Source: Phytophthora sp. 'mugwort' (lineage: Eukaryota; Oomycota; Peronosporomycetes; Peronosporales; Peronosporaceae). From it: a stretch of DNA of 64,000 nucleotides. The notes beneath the pieces are model-generated. The model was not told where the DNA came from and made no database searches. It was given only the letters and a program-made list of their open reading frames with translations. The DNA is taken from contig JAUCEF010000012.1 in NCBI GenBank assembly GCA_033558025.1, positions 3,100,001 through 3,164,000 of the forward strand. Direction: 5' to 3'. Below, in pieces: positions 54,432 to 62,522 of this stretch. The first letter of the stretch is position 1. Each line of letters starts with the position of its first letter. The translations under genes and the position numbers were made by a program.

Positions 54432-55042
54432 CGACGGAGTCTTCTCGCCCTGCCGTTGATATGCTCGTTCGTGAGCACCTTCACGACGTCTTGCGTCTTC
54501 AGCTCCGCGCTACTCATCTCCAAGTTCAGTACGACGTTCTCGTAGCTCTTCGGGAGACTGCGCAGCAAGCAGATCGCCACGTCCTCGTCCTCCATCTTGG
54601 CGCCGATGCTACTGAGCTTGGCGCTGATGTTCAGGACATCATTGCAATGATGCAACACTTTGCCGCCTTCCGACATCTCCATGCTGAAGAGCTGTCGCTT
54701 CAGGTAGATGCGACCAGCCTTCTGCGATCCACCGTACAGCGTCTTCAAGCGCGTCCACGCGATCCATGCTTCCTCGCAGTCGTCGACCACATGATGGTAG
54801 TCGGCGTCCATGTGAAGCAACATCACTCCAAAAGCGATGTTGCTCGACTTGACATACTCGTCCTTGGCCCGGGAGTCCGTAAAGGATGGAGACGTTTCCC
54901 GATTCACCACATGCCACGTCGACTTGGTCAGGAACACGCCACGCATGTAGCGGTTCCACGTCGCGTAGTTGTCTCCGTTGAACTTGTCGATGGAGACCTT
55001 GGTCGAGACGTCTTGGGCAGAGGACATGGTGCTTGGGCTCAT
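54428..55042 (-). pseudogene. Copia gag
   Basis: The frame of 204 codons reads [20 protein letters not shown], then [20 protein letters not shown] and [20 protein letters not shown]. It continues with [20 protein letters not shown] and ends with [15 protein letters not shown] and a stop. This is the standard Copia gag (UBN2-type) that coats the element RNA. A better-context ATG lies five codons downstream, at 55027. The one-base shift near 54460 separates gag from the zinc knuckle and protease. Confidence 0.85.
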
Positions 55043-55046
55043 AACC
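55035..55046 (-). other. Copia primer-binding site matching initiator tRNA anticodon arm
   Basis: The sense sequence GGTTATGAGCCC abuts the 5' LTR. It is complementary to GGGCTCATAACC, the anticodon-loop region of eukaryotic initiator tRNA-Met. Drosophila copia and yeast Ty5 are known to prime from such an internal (half-tRNA) site. The first gag ATG (55042-55040) overlaps it. Confidence 0.7.
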
Positions 55047-55389
55047 TGATAAAGGTATTGAGGTCTTGAAGCGAGGCTTGGGTTGAGCGGAGGGAGTTCT
55101 GCACTTGGGTGCGGGGACCGGAGTGAAGACCACTTGAGCTGAAGAAGGAAGATTCGAAAGCGATTGATTTATCGGAGCTTACACTACCTAGTCTACCACA
55201 TTGATATGCAGCCCTGCATCCAATCATTTGGTGCATCCAATCACCAACACTCCGCACTCGTCCAATCATCCTACTCGTCTAATCATCGGTTGCGAAAACA
55301 ACGTACCGTAAACATCGCGGGATCGTGTTGGACCGGTTCGGGTTAACCGGTTACTGGTACACAGTACCAAAACCCGGCAACCCTCAATA
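55047..55389 (-). repeat. Copia 5' LTR
   Basis: 343 bp direct repeat of 50621-50963. It should carry the promoter for the element RNA. It is followed on the minus strand directly by the primer-binding site. Confidence 0.9.
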
Positions 55390-55394
55390 AAAAC

Positions 55395-55461
55395 GATTAA
55401 GCATTGCTGGCTCCGTTCCGGCCTGATCAACAAGAGGGACCTCAGCTTCATCCTGGATTAA
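55395..55461 (+). pseudogene. Last codons of the split pogo-like transposase
   Basis: The sequence directly after the right AAAAC target duplication continues the frame left at 50620 for 22 codons to a TAA at 55459-55461. The join gives no stop and no shift. This supports the border call of the Copia element. Confidence 0.7.
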
Positions 55462-56602
55462 CTAAATTCATTAGTTTAATCTCTGCTATGGCATTTGAAT
55501 CTCTCTACATTCATCTCTGCCTTGATATTTTTGTGGTCACGACGCGTTCTTTATTGAAGCAGAAGACTGTATTGATAAGGTCCACCCTACCGAAAACGAA
55601 GTGCACGACTGTATAGTTTTGGAGCAAACCATATCGTCGAATGTGGCAATAGATCTGGACTGGACTGGTAGTCTACAGTACCATTGACGAGACCCCGAAC
55701 CCATTTTTCGGTTGAGAGTGAGTGCTGTGCCCAACTGAAAAGGAGGGGGTGAAAGTCATATAAAATGATCATCGGAGGAAAGCGGTTGCGAGTGCGCGTA
55801 GCCATAGCAAACCCGCGCGGTATTTGCGGAGGCGGGCCCAGCGCCGAGCTATCCAGCGAGCCGAGCACTATAGCGGGCCGAACCTAGAATCTTTCCTCGC
55901 AGGACGACTGACTTTGCGAAGTAAAATCCAGGACTCCGATGCACATCGGTCCTCGAAAGGGCTAGGGTAAAGGGTGACGTGAGACATTCAATGCAAAAAC
56001 GTAAGTTTAAACTAAAAGTGTGGCGCGGCGAGTTGGGCGCAGCAACGCGATTTCCTAGAAGCTGTCACAGGTACATGAATGCTGCATATACGTGTTAAAT
56101 TGATCCTGGTTTTTCTTGTTGTCCCTTTCGAAGAACGTGCACAACTGTTCCGTAGACATTTGGGCAGCAACAGATTTTTCTTTCTCGCTGTACTAGTTTT
56201 TTTGTGTTGCCTCATTGTAGGGGAAATCAGGTCGGTCCTGCCACGAGAAAACTTGTGGAATTAAAACATCGTCACTTCCCTTCAGCTGACAACGACAAGT
56301 AATTTCGATCTTCTGTGCAAGCTACTGGAATCGAACATGTCAATAAACCCATCCCAGAAAACAAAGACGGCGATCAACCTCAATGATGCTGTCGACGGCT
56401 CGAAAGAAACCTTTTAATCCCAGGTCGCTCGTCGTCTTCTTTGTCAGCAACTTCGTGGATATCAATCAATTTATGCAGATGGCAAAGCTCATGTTGAAGT
56501 TTAACCCGGCCTCTACAGTCCACGTGTCACCTCTTTAGCCATGGCACCGATCGCTATCATCCGCCCTGTAATCCGTGGCGTCACTTCACATCGCGTGTCT
56601 CT
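55462..56602. other. Intergenic region upstream of the coiled-coil/ZZ gene
   Basis: The left part may still belong to the 3' end of the pogo-like element. I see no gene in the rest. The promoter of the gene at 56712 lies at its right end. Confidence 0.4.
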
Positions 56603-56618
56603 CCCATTCAGCATTTCC
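56603..56618 (+). promoter_or_regulatory. Oomycete-type initiator of the coiled-coil/ZZ gene
   Basis: CCCATTCAGCATTTCC fits the YCATTY plus CAWTTT arrangement. A second candidate, TCATTCGCTGAAATTTC, lies at about 56626. They are roughly 70-110 nt before the ATG at 56712. Confidence 0.5.
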
Positions 56619-56711
56619 TCGTCTCTCATTCGCTGAAATTTCTATCACCACTTCACCACGGTACTTCAGGCCTGAACTGACTCAGGTCCCATCAGTCGTT
56701 CATCTTTGGCC

Positions 56712-59153
56712 ATGGGAGGGGAAGACGCCGAGATGAACAGCAACTCGGCGCGCTACGCCGAGCGCGCCGAGAACGCGGACATGCTACGCGCCACACAGGA
56801 GGAACTGGCTGCCAAGATCAAGGAGCTGCAGATCTACGAGAGCACATACGTGGGGCTCAAGAAGGACCTGACGCGCTGGAAGAAGAAGTTTGAGTATGTT
56901 TTCCGCGAGAATGAGCTGCTGGCGCTCGAGACAGGCAAACTCGATTCCTCGCACAAGCAGATCGCGTTCTTACAGCAGGAAATCAAGTTTAAGGAAGAGG
57001 AAGGCGCGGCGTTGAGAGGCCTAGTGAGCGCTCTCGAGGCGGCCAATAAAAAGCAGCGTGCCAAGCAATTGGAGGCCGCCAAGGCCCGTGACTCGGAGCT
57101 GGAGGCCGTCGAGGCCGAGAGGAAGAGCAACGAAGACGCCGATGCCGCCCTCCAGGCTGAGAGAACCGCCCGCAAGGAGGAGAAGGAGAGACACCGCGCC
57201 GAAGTGGCCGCACTTAAGGCTGAGAACACGCTGTTGCTCAAGGACGTGGACAGGAAGGACGAGGAACTGCACAGACAGGAAGAACAGGTGAATGCGCATA
57301 GGGCGCGCATCGAAGGCCTCGAACAGGCTCTCAAGGACGAGCAACAGGCGGGCATGACGAGGCTCAAGGAGAAGCAGGACAAGGTGCTTGAGCTCGAGAA
57401 GCAGATTCTGCAGATGCAGATGCGGAGAAGGTCCAGCGTGGCGGCTGCGCTTGCACAGGCCGAGGAGGAGGGACGTGACATGGTCGGCTTCGGACCCACG
57501 GACAGACTCAAAGCCAGCCACATTAGCGAGGGAGACGAGAGCAGAGAGTACGGTAGTGACGAAGAACCCGACACGCCGCCCGGCACGCCGCCACCTATCT
57601 CGTCTGGTGGATTGTTGCCACACGAGGACCCTACGGCAGACCAGACGATTCGTGACTGGACGGAGGACAGAAAGCTAAAGGCAGCGCGCAGCTTTGACGA
57701 AGCACTGGATCTCGACAGACTCGACGAGTTGATTAGGAAGTTACCGTATGAACACCAGGAAGGCGCTAGTCGTGTGCTAATGGGCGCGCTGGACCCGGAC
57801 TCTACTGCGGATCCGGTCAATGAGTCGCAGATTGTGCTGCGTCACTTGTCGTCAGAGCGGCAGGAGGAGCTGCGTGAGTTCCTATTGCCGCTACTGAAGG
57901 CGCATCCGGCTCTTAGAGTCTCCTATGCGACTATGGAACGCCGTACATTGGTGACGGACGTGCGGATTCAGATTGAACGTCGCCGTGACTCTGTGCTGGG
58001 CGGATTCGTGCCTGGAGACAAGCGCTTTGGCAAGGATCATTCGTTCCTGGGTCCGTCCATAGAAGATGTGGGCAAAATGGTGCCTCACATGGCTCGTACC
58101 ATTAGCACGGGCAATAAGGCCATTTACGTGTCGAAACCCAAGCATATGGAGGCTCAGGTGCCCGTAGCTGTTTCATCTCCTCTCGAAAGAGGCAGCGAAC
58201 ACACTGACGACATGGAGACAGCCTCGGAATCGGCTGAGGTGCCTGATGTTACCATGTCGAAACGCAAGTGGGGTGGACTTAACGCTGCCAAATTTATCGG
58301 TACTATGGCAGCAGGTGCCAAACAACGTGTGGCAGCCACATTCAAGAACTCCAAGTACACGCACGAGGGCACATCGTGTCAGTTCTGTAAGATGACGCCC
58401 ATTGTGGGAGAACGCTACTCGTGTGAGACCTGTGTTGGGTTTGATCTGTGCGAGAATTGCTACTCCTTGGGTGGTCACGGGTTGGAGAATTCGGATGAAC
58501 TCTTTTACCGAGTGCAGGAGCTTGTACTCGTGCGTTGTCCTCGTCTCGCCGAGGAAGTGGATTTGCTGGAGCTCATGCGCTTCGAGATCTGTCGCTCCAA
58601 CCTCCGTAAATTCAGTTTCTGTCTCAACTGGCTTGCTGACATTGTCAATGGCAAGACATCGAAGGACTTGCAGGCGCGTGCCTTGGAAATCCCCAGTATC
58701 CGGCGCGATGTACGCAAGGTGTTTGTGCCTCTTCTTATGCGCGTTTGCAGTGACCGCGAAGATATCGAGGTCAAGACGGAGTGGGAGCTCGAAGACGATA
58801 ACCAAGCTCCAGTGCGGAGTGTAGGCGGCGGAGTCAGTGAAGGAGACGGTCGTTTCCTGGAGACACTCCGAATCTGGGTGGCAGATCAGTACCGAACCAC
58901 ATCTCCATTCGTGGAGCGTAGTCTGCTTAAGTATCGTGAAGGCGAAGAGGGCGAAGAAGATGAGGAAGGTAGCAACGGCGCTGATACTGATGACGGACGC
59001 TCGCATGAGAATGGCAGTCAGGAGCAGAATGAGCCAGATGCCGCCGATGAGGATCCCTATGGCTCGGCAGAAGACCCCTACGGCACCGTCGAAGGAGTTA
59101 GTAGCCAGCCAGGGTTCGTGGAGCGTAATCGCAATCATAGCGATGCGTTCTAG
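56712..59153 (+). CDS. Coiled-coil protein with ZZ-type zinc finger
   Basis: The protein has 813 residues, and the ATG at 56712 (CCATGGGAGG) is the first in frame. Residues 15-245 form a long charged coiled coil (ERTARKEEKERHRAEVAALK, QAGMTRLKEKQDKVLELEKQ). A Ser/Pro/acidic linker (DEEPDTPPGTPPP at about 282-300) leads to a region with helices and GASRVLMGALDP. A ZZ zinc finger lies at about 551-590 (TSCQFCKMTPIVGERYSC, CVGFDLCENCYSLGGHG), with three C-x2-C pairs and one clear His; a second His is not obvious. A conserved-looking helical block follows (LLELMRFEICRSNLRKFSFC). The end is acidic and has EDPYG twice. ZZ fingers bind peptides or ubiquitin-like partners and occur in cytoskeletal and autophagy adaptors. 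The cellular role here is unknown. Its 3' end faces the AP-endonuclease gene. Confidence 0.85.
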   Translation: MGGEDAEMNSNSARYAERAENADMLRATQEELAAKIKELQIYESTYVGLKKDLTRWKKKFEYVFRENELLALETGKLDSSHKQIAFLQQEIKFKEEEGAALRGLVSALEAANKKQRAKQLEAAKARDSELEAVEAERKSNEDADAALQAERTARKEEKERHRAEVAALKAENTLLLKDVDRKDEELHRQEEQVNAHRARIEGLEQALKDEQQAGMTRLKEKQDKVLELEKQILQMQMRRRSSVAAALAQAEEEGRDMVGFGPTDRLKASHISEGDESREYGSDEEPDTPPGTPPPISSGGLLPHEDPTADQTIRDWTEDRKLKAARSFDEALDLDRLDELIRKLPYEHQEGASRVLMGALDPDSTADPVNESQIVLRHLSSERQEELREFLLPLLKAHPALRVSYATMERRTLVTDVRIQIERRRDSVLGGFVPGDKRFGKDHSFLGPSIEDVGKMVPHMARTISTGNKAIYVSKPKHMEAQVPVAVSSPLERGSEHTDDMETASESAEVPDVTMSKRKWGGLNAAKFIGTMAAGAKQRVAATFKNSKYTHEGTSCQFCKMTPIVGERYSCETCVGFDLCENCYSLGGHGLENSDELFYRVQELVLVRCPRLAEEVDLLELMRFEICRSNLRKFSFCLNWLADIVNGKTSKDLQARALEIPSIRRDVRKVFVPLLMRVCSDREDIEVKTEWELEDDNQAPVRSVGGGVSEGDGRFLETLRIWVADQYRTTSPFVERSLLKYREGEEGEEDEEGSNGADTDDGRSHENGSQEQNEPDAADEDPYGSAEDPYGTVEGVSSQPGFVERNRNHSDAF

Positions 59154-59510
59154 AGAGAGTATCGGGAATACGTATTTGATGGACGATATAGCGTGCCGAG
59201 TAAGGAAAATCCAAGCAACAGCACATAGCCTATGACCAACGCTCTCGAGCTTTCATTGCCAACACTTATTGTGTATTATCTTCGATCCCTTGTATTCTGT
59301 TCTGTTTGTTTCTGTACCGGTTTCACATATTTAGTGCATACAGTAACATACCAAATTATAAGCAAACCACAGGGATTTTTTTTTTATTATTTCTGAATAT
59401 CGAAGTCCACAACGAAAGGAATAAGCGGTAACTAGCACGCTCATCAGTCATGGGCGGTAATTCATCACTATATAACTTTCAGCATCGAGACGGGTTATGA
59501 ATGCACTCAT
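59154..59510. other. Shared 3' region of two convergent genes
   Basis: 357 nt separate the stops of the ZZ gene (59153) and the AP endonuclease (59511). AT-rich parts with a T tract at 59376-59385 and AATAA-like words probably serve as polyadenylation signals on both strands. Confidence 0.5.
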
Positions 59511-60775
59511 TTACGACAGACCGCCAAGTTCCAACCCAATGGGCAAGTGATCACTGCCAATAACACTTTGCCGAATAAACGATGTCCGCTAAAATAACAA
59601 CAACAGAAAATACATACAGCCAAGTCAACAACCAACCCACAATATCGAATATAACCTGCACATGCAAAACATACGACATTCGGCATCAAGGCTTCGGACA
59701 CGACAAAGTAGTCCAGACGCCAGCCCTTGTTCTTCGCGCGCATGTTGTGACGATATCCAAAGTACGAGTACTCGATTGTGTCCGGATGCAAGCGTCTAAA
59801 CGTATCCACAAACCCATCCTCCAGAATACTGCCGAAGCTTTCCCTCTCCTCGTCCGTAAAGCCCGCACTCTTGCGATTGCCCTTGGGGTTGTGAATGTCG
59901 ATCTCTTGATGAGCGACATTCAGGTCCCCGCACCAGATCACAGGCTTGGTTTTCTCCATCTCTTTCATCTCCCGAAGCATGGCCTTGTCCCACTGATTAG
60001 TCCGGAAATCCAAACGTTCCAGCTGGCCTCCAGCATTAGGAACGTACGTGTGGACAAGCCAGAACTTGGGGAACTCGAGCGCCAAGAAGCGTCCTTCTTG
60101 GTCTTTACCCCCGTTCGAGGATTTATCGACTCCCTTGGACTCGTGGTCCCCCACGACAATCTCGTCCTTCACACTCAGTGGTTTGGTCTTGCTGAATATG
60201 GCCGTACTGGCATATCCTTTCTTGATTGCACAGGACCAGTATTGGTGCTCGTATTGCGGCAAGAAATTCTCGAGTTTTTGGAGCTCTTCGCGGCAGATTT
60301 TGGTCTCACTGAGGCAGAAAATGTCGGGGTCCTCCTGGGCCACGTAGGCTCGGAGGTGGACACCGTCATCTCTCTTGAGGACAGCGCGGAGACCATTCAC
60401 GTTCCACGCGACGATCTTCGTGTCAATGTTGTCCATCGAGCGTCTCGAAACGTCCTTAAAAAGTGGAAATGCGTCGATTCTTGCTTGAAGCTCGGGTGAA
60501 ATGGGCTCTGCTACCATTGGACGTGCGCGATCTTGTTTGTTGGACCCGGCGAATAGAGCCCCCCATGCGCTCTTATTGTCGGCACTAGACGTCTTTGCCT
60601 TCTTAAGCTTGGCGATCGACGGCTCAGAGGTGGACGCTTCCGCAGAAACTTTGACGGTTGAGACTAAACTCTTGCGCTTCTTCTTGGTCATTGAGGTAGT
60701 CGCAGAGGTGACGGCGGTGACGGCGGCGACGGCATTCTCGGCCGCCACCTTTAGGCGCGCGCTCTGTCGAACCAT
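59511..60775 (-). CDS. ExoIII/APE1-type AP endonuclease, two exons
   Basis: Exon 1 is 60775-59675 and exon 2 is 59588-59511, giving 392 residues after splicing. The N-terminal 115 residues are Ala/Ser/Lys-rich and basic (TKKKRKSL, a possible nuclear signal). The EEP nuclease domain starts at IVAWNVNGLRAVLK (Asn) and LSETKI (Glu, metal ligand). It continues with YVPNAGG, WCGDLNVAH (Asp/Asn), SAGFTDEER and KGWRLDYFVVS. The last exon supplies VIGSDHLPIGLEL with the catalytic His. A GTATGT donor at 59674 and TTTTAG acceptor at 59589 define an 86-nt intron; reading through it loses the SDH motif. The enzyme incises abasic sites in base-excision repair. An initiator lies 12-27 nt before the ATG. 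Mitochondrial or nuclear targeting is unresolved. Confidence 0.9.
59589..59674 (-). other. Intron of the AP endonuclease gene
   Basis: 86 nt with GTATGT at the donor and a pyrimidine-rich stretch before TAG at the acceptor. Splicing restores VIGSDHLPIGLEL, the family-typical end. Unspliced RNA stays open and would give a Cys-rich hydrophobic tail instead. Confidence 0.85.
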
Positions 60776-60786
60776 TATTGGCCACA

Positions 60787-60802
60787 GGAATTAGGAAAGT
60801 GA
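60787..60802 (-). promoter_or_regulatory. Oomycete-type initiator of the AP endonuclease gene
   Basis: On the minus strand it reads TCACTTTCCTAATTCC, matching YCAYTTYC plus an AATT box, 12-27 nt before the ATG at 60775. The short distance suggests either a very short leader or use of a later Met. Confidence 0.55.
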
Positions 60803-61985
60803 CCTTCTTACAATGTGGTGTGTCAGACCCGAAGCTGCATTATTACCGCGTACCAGACGCTGGTTCAGTTGTATAAAAATCATAATTCCAAAATTTAAAC
60901 AAAATGGAAGGCATACAAAATCTAGTACACTAATTGAAGAAAAACAAGGCGGGATGCTATCCTTCTGGGCAACGAAAAAACGCGTGACTCTGTCAAAACT
61001 AAATCTAAGGTGTTGAAACATCTGCCAAGATGTATCCTAGCTGTGAAATGTAAACGCAAAAAGCCTGGACACAGGACTTGCGTTTCAAAGCTATAAAGCG
61101 GCAAACACACGATGCATACGCGTGGATCGCTAGTAGTTTACGGAAACGAAATCAATGTAACGTAGCAGGACAGTGCATATATGCACCTTAAACCAAGCCA
61201 CTAACCTGGGTATGTAGACAGTTAATCCGTTGTCGATCTCTGACGTTTGCGCGACTCTTTTGAGGGCGTCGTAGACCGCATATGAATACGGCGCTCCTGG
61301 TTTCAAGGTCGCAGTTTGCCATCTCTCCATTCCTTATCCAGACATCGAAGCAAAATACATCATCCCATCTCGGATGATGTGGCGAGGCCGCATGCACAAA
61401 TAGAATGGGGTCTTCCCACAGGAACCACAGTAGTAGGTTGTTGTGGTGAAGCGAATCCGCTGAAATACAGTAGGATCCCAACTCACACGCACTGCGCCCA
61501 GACACCCACTAACGGAGGGGGTACTCCGACGGCCATGTTGTTGCTGAGTGGTTCACCTTGTGTACCCGTCGGCGGGCTGGTAATGCTCTCTCATTGACAC
61601 GAGATGCGCACTTGGTGGGCCTTGGATGTCCTTGTGGGGACTTGGGTATTCCTGCGCACGAGATCCGGTGTCGGTTTGGTCTTGAGCTCTTGCGTAGACC
61701 TTGTGGATCCGTAATAGAAATACGGTGTCCGGGTTGTTTCTTCTTGAGGGTGTCCATGCTCCTTATCGGAGTTGTCCTTGTCCCTTTACGATGCTTGCCG
61801 CCTCCAATAGGGGGACCTTGGAGGTAGGGGGGGGAAGCCAAAGGGCGAACGCGACCTGGCCAAGCTATCCAAGAGGCTGCCATGTGTGCAGGAAGATCGC
61901 GAAAGTTGGACTTGATCTATGTGTGCGGCCAATAGAAATCGCCTATACAATAGTCGAGTCTGTCTTCCAGGGCAAATTCGGTTGT
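60803..61985. other. Intergenic; possible gene remnant on the minus strand
   Basis: A minus-strand frame at 61330-61205 (TLKPGAPYSYAVYDALKRVA, TSEIDNGLTVYIP) ends in a possible GT-AG intron (GTTAGT near 61206 to ACTAG near 61129). The following frame would end at a TAG near 61090. No family was recognised and no start could be fixed, so I do not call a gene. The rest shows no coding sense. Confidence 0.25.
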
Positions 61986-62014
61986 GATTTATACCTTAGC
62001 CTAAGGTATAAATC
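61986..62014. repeat. Perfect hairpin 1 (14-bp arms)
   Basis: GATTTATACCTTAG and its exact inverse around a single C. It lies 15 nt before a second perfect hairpin. Confidence 0.85.
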
Positions 62015-62029
62015 AGAACCGGTTTTATT

Positions 62030-62072
62030 ATGGGATCCGAAGGTAGATAGTCTATCTACCTTCGGATCCCAT
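62030..62072. repeat. Perfect hairpin 2 (20-bp arms)
   Basis: ATGGGATCCGAAGGTAGATA and its exact inverse around GTC. Two perfect stems within 90 bp are unlikely by chance. They lie in a stretch that could be the leader or LTR region of the gag-like relic downstream. Confidence 0.85.
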
Positions 62073-62522
62073 CCCAAACCTATCCTACGGACTACTTATA
62101 ACCCAGGATCCCATCTCTGACCTATTCCTGGCCATCCGTCTCCACGCTACCTACATTCAGCTACGGATCTTCTACCCTGTGTGCACTAAGCTGATCGAAT
62201 CTAGTACTTTGGATCTCATCCCGCGGGACGGGTCCAGGATCCGTATTATATACAGACCAGGCGTGTCGCATTGTCCGGATCCATCACCATGACGCTGTTA
62301 TGGCTGCTGGCGACGCGGATCATCCAGCTGCCGGTTAAATTCCATCTTATTCGGATCTGCGATACCACAACCGCCCCTGACACGTTGTGACCTTCGCGCA
62401 ACGTTAACGCACCGTGTCACGTGATCCACAATTCAACCCACTGCCGTCAACCCAGATCAAGCATCCCAACCATGTAGTCCGCCCACCGCGCCCCTTATAC
62501 TAACGCCACTCCCTGAGCTGCC
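62073..62522. other. Spacer upstream of the gag-like relic
   Basis: It has several GGATCC/GGATCTCATCCC-like words (62035, 62108, 62210, 62245) related to hairpin 2, so it is a low-order repetitive stretch. I see no gene. Confidence 0.35.

Larger units (their letters stand above)
50621..55389 (-). mobile_element. Young Copia retrotransposon, nearly intact
   Basis: Two 343-bp LTRs (50621-50963, 55047-55389) differ at four positions by eye. They are flanked by identical AAAAC (50616-50620, 55390-55394). Between them, on the minus strand, lie gag, protease, integrase, reverse transcriptase and RNase H, the Copia (Pseudoviridae-type) order. A primer-binding site adjoins the 5' LTR. Visible damage is limited: a one-base shift between gag and protease (near 54460), one near 53790 before integrase, a TAG at 52609-52611 and a lost zinc-knuckle Cys. 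It inserted into a pogo-like transposase gene. Confidence 0.92.

Noticed and set aside
56706..56711. Start of the ZZ protein at 56706
   Set aside because: The codon there is TTG; the first ATG is at 56712.
56834..57820. Minus-strand serine/leucine-rich frame of 328 codons
   Set aside because: It is the antisense of the Glu/Lys/Ala-rich coiled coil, which commonly stays open on the other strand.
58173..59138. Minus-strand frame of 321 codons
   Set aside because: Antisense to the ZZ part of the same gene, with no motif and no promoter.
59582..60499. Plus-strand frame of 305 codons
   Set aside because: Antisense shadow of the AP endonuclease, which has full catalytic motifs and a sensible intron.
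61090..61505. Host gene on the minus strand with an intron near 61129-61206
   Set aside because: The frame reads plausibly, but a stop lies directly before the Met, no start exon was found and no family was recognised.
61316..61827. Overlapping plus and minus frames at 61.3-61.9 kb
   Set aside because: No motif, and both strands stay open only because of base composition.
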